Notes under the pieces: model-generated
Databases searched by the model: none
What the model was told of the DNA's origin: nothing
What the model saw: the letters and a program-made list of their open reading frames with translations, nothing else
In this document: piece by piece, positions 57,447 to 64,000 of the stretch
Numbering within the stretch: position 1 is the first letter of the stretch
How the letters are laid out: the number at the start of each line of letters is the position of its first letter
Position numbers and translations under genes: made by a program
Source: Listeria monocytogenes
Lineage (GTDB): Bacteria > Bacillota > Bacilli > Lactobacillales > Listeriaceae
Assembly: GCF_013282665.1 (NCBI RefSeq)
Contig: NZ_CP054041.1
Span: 310,001-374,000 of the forward strand
Length of the DNA stretch: 64,000 nucleotides
Direction of reading: 5' to 3'

Positions 57447-59179
57447 TACTTTTCTCCTCCCATATTTTGAGGTACTTGAAACAGAATAACAGTACCTTCA
57501 TTTGCTTTACTTTTAATGGTTAATTGATAAGTTTCTCCATATAAAAGTTGCAATCGTTTGTTTAAATTAGCTAGACCGATGTGACTCGTCTCATCTTTAC
57601 TTTTAATTGTTGCTTGCACTTCTTTTAATTTCTCTTCACTCATTCCCGAACCATTGTCTTCAATTCTAAATTGTAAATTGTTATTTTCTGCGGAAACCGT
57701 CATTGCGACTATTGGATTTTGATTTTCTTTATAAGCATATTTGAAAAAGTTCTCAATGAGCGGTTGCAGAGCAAACCTTGGAATCTGCGTATGATTGAAA
57801 CGTTTTTCCATATGGATTTCCAGCTTAATTGGCTGTTCGTGGCGCATTTCCATAAAGCGGACATATTGTTTCACGTAATTGATTTCTTCACCTAAAGTGG
57901 TGATTTCACGGTGATTAGCTGTGTAGCGCAGTAGTGTTGCAAGCTGATAAATCATATCACTTGTCGCTTTGGCTCCTTCTACGCGCGCGTTCATCCTAAT
58001 TGCTTCTAGTGAATTATAAAGAAAATGAGGCTGCATTTGACCTTGGAGCGCTTTTAGCCGTGCTTTTTGTTCTTCCATTTCCAGACTATAGACTTTCTTC
58101 ACATACGCATCGAGGTTTTCTGTCATATGGTTAAACCGCTCACTAATCATCGTTAGTTCATCCCCGTTATTATCGACCGGAAGCTTTGCATCAAGCGTCC
58201 CGTTTTCCACTCGATTCATCCCACCAATAATCGTTAAAATCCGTTTAGAATAACGTCTACTAATAACAAAATTAATACTGATGGAAAAAATAACTAATAA
58301 CAGGCCAATTCCAAATAAAGTAAGTTCAATGAGCGGCGCCCCATCATCTGTTACGCGATATAAATATGTATTGTTTTTCAAGCCGTTTGTTTCATTTTCT
58401 GTTTTTTGAAAGTACACTTTTTTGTTATCAGCATGAACCCATCCTTGTTTTTCGGGCGTTTGGATTTGCTTCTTTGGGTGGTTGGAATATAACTCGACTC
58501 CCTTCGTATTTTGTATTTGAAAAATCGAGTTTTGATAATCTTTCGTAATCCATTTGCTTAGAAAAGTTGGGTCAATGTATAGAAGCAAATACCCCATTTG
58601 TTTTAATGTGCTTGGGTCATTAATCGGCTGTTTTACGACTATTTTATTTTCAATTGTATAAAATGTTCCTTGCTTCGATGCTTCGGTGGCGATATTTGCC
58701 TCCCCATATGTATCAACCGTTTCTTTCCATTCACGGTAACGGCTCGGGAATGTATAAGAGTAACTGCCATCATCCGAAATGAGCTGCAGCGCGATAATGT
58801 CCTCATCATACGAAAAATAAGACTGTAAATACGTTTGCATATCTACAGAATAAAAATTTTTACTTTTAAAATAGTTATCAATATTTTGCTCCGTATAGCT
58901 ACCATAATCGTTTGTCATTGCAATTTGAACATCTTGCATCAAATCACTATTACGATAAATATCTTGTGTTAAACTAATTAACGCCTTTTGCTTCTCCGAA
59001 AGTGCGTCCAGCTGCTTACTTGCAATGGTTTCTACTTTTTGGAGATTGGTATCTAGTTGAATATTAGTATAGTACTTATAAATGAAAAAAAGTAACAAGC
59101 TCACCGTAAAAAGACTTGTCAAAGAAAAAATTAGTAACATTCTTTTGAAAACGCGCTTACGTGGCAATTCCTGTGTCAT
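57446..59179 (-). CDS. YesM-type sensor histidine kinase
   Basis: 577 aa. TM1 about 12-34, extracytoplasmic sensor about 35-280, TM2 about 283-305, HAMP (RILTIIGGMNRVENGTLDAKLPVDNNGDELTMISERFNHM), then the His_kinase domain with His385 in QMQPHFLYNSLEAIR and the ATPase region RIEDNGSGM. Pairs with the YesN regulator at overlapping stop/start. Probably senses oligosaccharide or the loaded solute-binding protein (family knowledge). Confidence 0.93.
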   Translation of the reverse strand: MTQELPRKRVFKRMLLIFSLTSLFTVSLLLFFIYKYYTNIQLDTNLQKVETIASKQLDALSEKQKALISLTQDIYRNSDLMQDVQIAMTNDYGSYTEQNIDNYFKSKNFYSVDMQTYLQSYFSYDEDIIALQLISDDGSYSYTFPSRYREWKETVDTYGEANIATEASKQGTFYTIENKIVVKQPINDPSTLKQMGYLLLYIDPTFLSKWITKDYQNSIFQIQNTKGVELYSNHPKKQIQTPEKQGWVHADNKKVYFQKTENETNGLKNNTYLYRVTDDGAPLIELTLFGIGLLLVIFSISINFVISRRYSKRILTIIGGMNRVENGTLDAKLPVDNNGDELTMISERFNHMTENLDAYVKKVYSLEMEEQKARLKALQGQMQPHFLYNSLEAIRMNARVEGAKATSDMIYQLATLLRYTANHREITTLGEEINYVKQYVRFMEMRHEQPIKLEIHMEKRFNHTQIPRFALQPLIENFFKYAYKENQNPIVAMTVSAENNNLQFRIEDNGSGMSEEKLKEVQATIKSKDETSHIGLANLNKRLQLLYGETYQLTIKSKANEGTVILFQVPQNMGGEK

Positions 59180-59241
59180 ATTCCTTTACTACCCCCTCTT
59201 CTTTTCTGATTATTGCATACTATCCGCAATAATGTAAGGGG

Positions 59242-59853
59242 TTACTTTGGTTCCATTTGCTTGAAACGTTGTAAGTTAATTTTCATTATCCAATAACTTG
59301 GTAACACGCCAGAAATAAATAAAAGAAAAGCAGGCATTTTTGAGATTAACCAAGCACAAAAAACTAGCCCAACCACAATCATAAAAGTATTTTTAAAACT
59401 AGTAATCGCGAGCAAGAACGCTTGCCCGACATAAGCACGCGCATTTTTCATTTGGAAGTGAACAAATACCGTGAAATACTGTAAAAAGGCAATACCCACA
59501 AGAAAAAGCAAAAACATTAAGAAAAAGTATAAAATCGTCGACCAAAAACCTTGAATTAATTCAAAAACAATTCGCAAATCTGCATACAGGAAAATCCCTA
59601 TCACTGCAAAAATCGCACCCGCTAAATTAGCCGAAACAAACACTTGTTTATAGGTTTTCCAAGCAGCTTTCCATACTGGTACATCTAAATCACCCCGCGC
59701 CCATTTTCTCGTTATCGTAAACAAAGCAACTGTCGCCGGCATAAAACCAAGCACAATCCCGCCGATCAATACGAGGAAAATCCATACTAAATTTGTCCAG
59801 ACGAGCCGAATAATCCAGTCACTAATAACGGAAAATTTATCAATAAGTTTCAT
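59242..59853 (-). CDS. YesL-like DUF624 membrane protein
   Basis: 203 aa polytopic membrane protein of the DUF624/YesL family, about five helices: LVWTNLVWIFLVLIGGIVLGFMPATVALFTITRKWARGDLDVPVWKAAWKTYKQVF is the family opening. Always found with YesM/YesN and LplB/C-type transporters. Function unknown. Confidence 0.88.
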   Translation of the reverse strand: MKLIDKFSVISDWIIRLVWTNLVWIFLVLIGGIVLGFMPATVALFTITRKWARGDLDVPVWKAAWKTYKQVFVSANLAGAIFAVIGIFLYADLRIVFELIQGFWSTILYFFLMFLLFLVGIAFLQYFTVFVHFQMKNARAYVGQAFLLAITSFKNTFMIVVGLVFCAWLISKMPAFLLFISGVLPSYWIMKINLQRFKQMEPK

Positions 59854-59878
59854 TCTTTTTCTCTCCTTTGATAGTAAG

Positions 59879-59912
59879 AGAAAGCCTGAGTTTTCGCCCA
59901 GACTTTTCTTTT
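59879..59912 (-). terminator. Weak stem-loop after the GH125 gene
   Basis: AAAGCCTG (59881-59888) and CAGACTTT (59899-59906) pair with one mismatch; minus-strand tail only moderately T-rich. Possible attenuation of the downstream YesL-M-N genes. Confidence 0.35.
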
Positions 59913-59913
59913 T

Positions 59914-61218
59914 TTATTTACTTAATGGGCTGCCTTTTACGTACACACCACACAAACTTAAAACAAATTCACTAAACATCGCATTAGACCAAGCAAACCA
60001 GTCGCGCGTGAATTCAGCTGGATTCGAGGCATTGACACCTTCGTGCATATAATCCGTTCCGCCATCTCCGGCAATCAGCATCTCTAATATCGCTTGTTTT
60101 TCTGCGTCTGTTTCTGCTGTTAATCCTTCGATACTAAGCGCAATCGGCCAGACATAATGATCAGGCGTATGTGGACTACCAATTCCTGTAAGTACACTAC
60201 CTTCGACAAAATAAGGATTTTCTCGGCTTAAAATAAGTTTTCTAGTCGCTTGGTATGCAGGATCATTTTTCTCACAAAAACCTAAGTACGGCGCAGCGAG
60301 CAAACTTGGCACGTTAGCATCATCCATAAATAATTGACGTCCCGTTCCATCTACTTCATACGCGTAAACATCGCCGTAATATGGATGGGCTTGTTTCGCA
60401 TAAGTCTCAATCCCTGCGGCAACTTCTTTTTGTAAATCCGAGCTATCTTTCAGCAACTCTTTATCATCCGGGTAAAACGCTGCTGCGATTTCGTGGACGT
60501 AATCCATCACCACAACTAAAAACATATTACTCGGCACAAGATAGCCATACATACATGCGTCATCACTTGGTCTAAAGCCACTCCAAGACATACCAGTATA
60601 GCTTACATTTGTTCCTTTTCCGTTATTATTTAAGGTATCTGATTGACGTACATTTTCTCGTTCAAAACGATACGGACTTTGCTCTGTATGCTTTTGTTCG
60701 ATTTTAAAAACTTCGATGATTTGATGCAATGCTTTTCTAAATTCTTCGGTAAAATGACCTGTACGGTTGGTGCTTTTCCATAATAAATACGCTAATTGGA
60801 TCGGATAGCAAAGGGAATCAATTTCATATTTTCGTTCCCAAACTAGATCAGTCATTGCAGTTTTGTCGTTTTGAAACCCCGCCCCATTTGCCGATTTATT
60901 AAAAGCATTCGCGTATGGGTCATGCAAAATACATTTAGTTTGTAACTTTACGAGGTTTTCAATGACAGTCGCCATTTCCTCGTCTTCTTCCGCCACAATT
61001 AAATATGGTCTAATTTGACTTGTAGAATCACGTAACCACATTGCTGGAATATCTCCTGTAATAACAAATGGAAGTCCCTCTTCTGTTTCTTGTAAAGTAG
61101 TTGTATACGTATTCGTAAAACATTTTTCAAACATACGATGTAGTTTTTCGTTTTCCGGAAAAGTCGTTTTCACTTTCTCTATCCATTTGTTAAAACTTGC
61201 TGGTACTGTGTTTGTCAT
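59914..61218 (-). CDS. GH125 exo-alpha-1,6-mannosidase
   Basis: 434 aa. Glycoside hydrolase family 125, exo-alpha-1,6-mannosidase, cytoplasmic (no signal peptide). Motifs: VITGDIPAMWLRDSTSQIRPY (about 49-69), GMSWSGFRPSDDACMYGYLVPSNMF, and YMHEGVNASNPAEFTRDWFAWSNAMF with Glu393 in MHEG, the position I recall as catalytic in the pneumococcal enzyme. 3 bases after the GH38 gene, so co-translated in the same operon. Together the two would strip mannose residues from oligosaccharides, including host N-glycan fragments (inference). Confidence 0.92.
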   Translation of the reverse strand: MTNTVPASFNKWIEKVKTTFPENEKLHRMFEKCFTNTYTTTLQETEEGLPFVITGDIPAMWLRDSTSQIRPYLIVAEEDEEMATVIENLVKLQTKCILHDPYANAFNKSANGAGFQNDKTAMTDLVWERKYEIDSLCYPIQLAYLLWKSTNRTGHFTEEFRKALHQIIEVFKIEQKHTEQSPYRFERENVRQSDTLNNNGKGTNVSYTGMSWSGFRPSDDACMYGYLVPSNMFLVVVMDYVHEIAAAFYPDDKELLKDSSDLQKEVAAGIETYAKQAHPYYGDVYAYEVDGTGRQLFMDDANVPSLLAAPYLGFCEKNDPAYQATRKLILSRENPYFVEGSVLTGIGSPHTPDHYVWPIALSIEGLTAETDAEKQAILEMLIAGDGGTDYMHEGVNASNPAEFTRDWFAWSNAMFSEFVLSLCGVYVKGSPLSK

Positions 61219-61221
61219 GTA

Positions 61222-63879
61222 TTACACTCCTTTTAAGGTGATAATTTCGTTTGGACTAGCGGTAAATTGTTTCTTGGAATCTCCCGTCGTTTCTTCCAAA
61301 ATAGTTGATTTCTGCCACGATTGAATTGTATGTAGCTGTTTTGGTTCACTTGCGGTTTGGAAGAAACGGATAATTGGTTGGTTGTCTTTAGCGAGTTTAA
61401 ACGCTGAGAAGACAAATCCATTCTCTGTTTTCCATTCTGCAAAATCTCTTTTTTCTGCGAGAAATTTTTCTTTCGTTGCTGATTTGTGTTGGAATGCAAA
61501 AATAGGAGTTAAAAGTGCGTTTACTTGTGCTGGGATGGAGCTATTTGCTACATCAGAATCACCTGTTAGGAAAACGTGAAACTCTGCTGTAATCTCTCGG
61601 TGGCATTCCGCTTCATATGCCGGAAAATCACCCCAATCGCCTATTTCAGATACTGCGCGCAACAACGTTAATTCCAGTTGGTCCCCGTGTTCGCTTACTT
61701 CATATTCTGGCAAATCAAGGCTTGCGACAACGAGATTCCCACTAGCAACAAAGCCTTGTTTTCGGTTGTCTTTGGCAGGATTCGTCCATTCTTTGACTTG
61801 TTTATTTGCGCGTGTTACTACTTCAAAAACACTTCCCGCTTGATGCGTTTCTGTTTGTTTTCCAGTTGGGAAAAGCACGCGGAGTCGATGGTCATCTATG
61901 TTATTATTAAATCTAACGCGGACAGTTAATTGTTTATCAGTATTATTTAGCGTTAATTCCGTGGTGATTTTAAATACAGTAGAATTTTCCGAGCGCTTCG
62001 ACTTTCGGTCCGGATGCCATACTAGTCGACGTTTTTCTTCAGCAAAGGAGTCGCTTGCGCTTTCTGGTATTTCGATTTCATGGCTCATTTCGATTGTTTT
62101 TCCGAGTTTATCCTCTCGTAGCACTCGAATTACCGGTTTAGAATGAAGCGTATTTATTCGTAAGTTATCGCCGGTTTCTTTAAACATATATTCATTCCCA
62201 ATGTCGCCCGCGTCCTCATAAGCTCCAACTCCCGCAACTTCTACCGCTGTTTCTTTATCTAAAATCGTATACGTCCCATTCGCCGCAATTTCTACTTTTA
62301 AAAAGCGATTTTCTAAAGAGAAATCTTGCGCTTGGCTAGCTCGTTCATTCACCAAATCGACCGAATGCGCGTATATTGTTTCATAACCAACCGCTGGCAA
62401 ATTTTCTACGGTGAAGGTTAGTTTGTACTTTCTCGCAAAATAAGAATCGCGGAATTTCCGTTCTGGTAAATCGTAATTAAAATGAACGCCAAGTGGCTCG
62501 ACTACAACTGGAATTTCGTCGCCGGTGCTTGTTTCTAATCGAAAACTTTGCTCTGGAAGTTTCGCTAATTCATCTGGTATTAATTCAAAATGCATCTCAG
62601 AAAAATGAATTGCATCTGTTTCAAGTTCGAGTTCTATGGTTCTCGTTGCTTCGAGACCACCTGCATGAAACACCGTAATGGGAATGCCCGATTCATTCGT
62701 TGTAATTTGTTCTGTGATTTGACGTGCGGCGTTTTGAATAATCGCCATAGTCGCTTGTTCGACTTTTTCAAAACGAGCTTCCATTTCACGGTGTACCTCA
62801 TCCAAACTACATCCCGTGATACTGTCATGGATTTGATTTTCCATAAGCAATTTCCAAGCATAAGCTAAGTATTCATGCGGATACTGGACACCAGCTTCCG
62901 TCGCCATCACAGAAATTGGTTCAGCCAAACGCTCTAATAAACGCTCTATTTTAGCATTTGCTTGTTTCAAGTAAATACGTGAAGATGCTGTGTTAGCAAG
63001 CGTAGACCATCCATCTGATTGTTGGCTCGTTAATTCTCCGTGAACCGTTTGTAATTTTTCGGGAGCAAGACCAGCTTTAACAGCCTCTTGGTATTTTTCA
63101 AAATGACTATGGATAAACTCCACCTCAGGATAAAGTTCGCGCGCCACTTCCAACGCTTCCGCTAAATCAGTTTGTACTGGCTGATGATCACAGCCGTTCA
63201 TAAATAGCCATTCATCCGTCGATGCGAATCGTTCCACATCTGCTAACTTCTTATCCCAGAAAACTTTCGCAGCTTCTTTTTCCACCGGAATTTCATTGCC
63301 ATTGGAATACCAATTTGCGAGTAAAATTCCTAATACTTTCGAACCGTCCGGGCTTTCCCAAAACATCTCCGAATATTTCGAGGCAAAAGCGCTATCAAAA
63401 ACTTGATTGTTAAAGCCGGTTGGATTGACCCCACGACCAAAAACGACCGTATCAAAACCAGCTTGGCACATGAGCTGTGGCACTTGACCATATAAACCAA
63501 ACGTATCAGGAAAATAACCAATTTTCTCTACTTGACCGAATTCCTCTGCCATTTCTAAACCATACTGCAAATTACGAATATTCGCTTCTCCGCTTGTTAG
63601 AAAAGCATCTTGCAACATGTACCATGGCCCGATTCGCAGTTTCCCTTCCGTAACCAGCTGTTTCATTTTTTCTCTTTTCGTGGGTTTCACAGCTAAATAA
63701 TCTTCTAACATAATCATTTGTCCATCCATATGAAAATGATGAAATCCATCTTCTTTATCCAGTAACGCTTCTACTTCGTCCATCAATGTAACGAGTCTAA
63801 ATCTCAAACTTTCTAGTGGTAAAAACCATTCTCTATCCCAGTGAGAATGAGAAATAATATGCGCTTTCTTTCTAGTCAT
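61222..63879 (-). CDS. GH38 alpha-mannosidase
   Basis: 885 aa cytoplasmic alpha-mannosidase, no signal peptide. Zn ligands His13 and Asp15 in SHSHWDREWF; nucleophile-region Asp125 in GYFPDTFG; later zinc His in MENQIHDSITGCSLDEVHREM. The N-terminal alpha/beta domain, three-helix bundle and C-terminal beta domain are all present by length. ATG at 63879 with GGAGGGG upstream. First gene of the locus; promoter carries a perfect cre. Confidence 0.95.
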   Translation of the reverse strand: MTRKKAHIISHSHWDREWFLPLESLRFRLVTLMDEVEALLDKEDGFHHFHMDGQMIMLEDYLAVKPTKREKMKQLVTEGKLRIGPWYMLQDAFLTSGEANIRNLQYGLEMAEEFGQVEKIGYFPDTFGLYGQVPQLMCQAGFDTVVFGRGVNPTGFNNQVFDSAFASKYSEMFWESPDGSKVLGILLANWYSNGNEIPVEKEAAKVFWDKKLADVERFASTDEWLFMNGCDHQPVQTDLAEALEVARELYPEVEFIHSHFEKYQEAVKAGLAPEKLQTVHGELTSQQSDGWSTLANTASSRIYLKQANAKIERLLERLAEPISVMATEAGVQYPHEYLAYAWKLLMENQIHDSITGCSLDEVHREMEARFEKVEQATMAIIQNAARQITEQITTNESGIPITVFHAGGLEATRTIELELETDAIHFSEMHFELIPDELAKLPEQSFRLETSTGDEIPVVVEPLGVHFNYDLPERKFRDSYFARKYKLTFTVENLPAVGYETIYAHSVDLVNERASQAQDFSLENRFLKVEIAANGTYTILDKETAVEVAGVGAYEDAGDIGNEYMFKETGDNLRINTLHSKPVIRVLREDKLGKTIEMSHEIEIPESASDSFAEEKRRLVWHPDRKSKRSENSTVFKITTELTLNNTDKQLTVRVRFNNNIDDHRLRVLFPTGKQTETHQAGSVFEVVTRANKQVKEWTNPAKDNRKQGFVASGNLVVASLDLPEYEVSEHGDQLELTLLRAVSEIGDWGDFPAYEAECHREITAEFHVFLTGDSDVANSSIPAQVNALLTPIFAFQHKSATKEKFLAEKRDFAEWKTENGFVFSAFKLAKDNQPIIRFFQTASEPKQLHTIQSWQKSTILEETTGDSKKQFTASPNEIITLKGV

Positions 63880-63902
63880 TTTGCCCCTCCAAATATCCTT
63901 TT

Positions 63903-63950
63903 TGTATTCGCTTTCAAGCTAAGTATAGTAAGGGCTAAAGTGAATTGCAA
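63903..63950 (-). promoter_or_regulatory. GH38 promoter with perfect downstream cre
   Basis: Minus strand: -35 TTGCAA (63945-63950), 17-base spacer, -10 TATACT (63922-63927). Downstream TTGAAAGCGAATACA (63903-63917) fits the cre consensus at every position and lies at +4 to +20 or so, a repressing position for CcpA. Confidence 0.88.
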
Positions 63951-64000
63951 TGCTAGGCGAAAAACTACTATGAATAATCCATTTTCCCTTGATTTGTCCA

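Overview
The window is a stretch of a low-GC Firmicute chromosome. Gene content, gene order and protein sequences fit Listeria sensu stricto (L. monocytogenes or a close sister species). Evidence: the resD-rluB-scpB-scpA-lysA block, the Fur-regulated fhu locus, an ilvD-ilvB-ilvN-ilvC-leuABCD-ilvA operon behind a ribosome-mediated attenuator, and the split alsS/alsD acetoin genes. The species was judged from memory of these families, not by alignment. No rRNA, tRNA, CRISPR array, transposase or prophage genes were seen.

Layout. (1) 1-8.9 kb, minus strand: respiratory two-component genes resE (partial) and resD, rluB, condensin partners scpB/scpA, lysA, nucleoside catabolism punA-deoB, xerD and fur. 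(2) 9-14.3 kb: hydroxamate-siderophore uptake (fhuG, fhuB, fhuD minus; fhuC and an FNR-type reductase plus), with near-perfect Fur boxes at each promoter. (3) 14.3-16.7 kb: ABC exporter ATPase/permease with its TetR regulator, under a promoter flanked by two matching palindromes. (4) 16.8-17.15 kb: a small type I toxin-antitoxin-like module: a 28-codon Hol-Tox-like ORF, a converging antisense promoter, a shared terminator and flanking direct repeats. (5) 17.2-26.2 kb: nudF, xpaC/telA, SOS-regulated dinB, rnz-SDR, zwf, and small conserved genes. (6) 26.4-38 kb, plus strand: the branched-chain amino acid operon with leader peptide and attenuator. (7) 38-43 kb: alsD, pdp, a LacI regulator, deoC and deoR. 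(8) 43-49.4 kb: mannose-class PTS (IIA, IIB, IIC, IID), two SIS-domain proteins and two GntR/UTRA regulators under a cre-overlapped promoter; the layout resembles the Salmonella gfr (glucoselysine/fructoselysine) operon. (9) 49.4-52.3 kb: aldo/keto reductase and alsS. (10) 52.4-64 kb, minus strand: GH38 and GH125 mannosidases, a YesL-like membrane protein, a YesM/YesN two-component system and an LplB/LplC/solute-binding ABC importer lacking its ATPase.

How they work together. Nucleoside breakdown genes occur in two places (punA-deoB; deoC and pdp) and jointly feed pentose phosphate and acetaldehyde/G3P into central metabolism, where zwf also sits. Valine/leucine/isoleucine synthesis is one transcription unit. 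Acetoin formation is split between alsS and alsD, whose promoters share an upstream TAACAGTTT motif, so an unlinked common regulator is likely. Two carbohydrate loci carry clear CcpA (cre) sites. The module most worth a second look is the toxin-antitoxin candidate at 16.8-17.15 kb.
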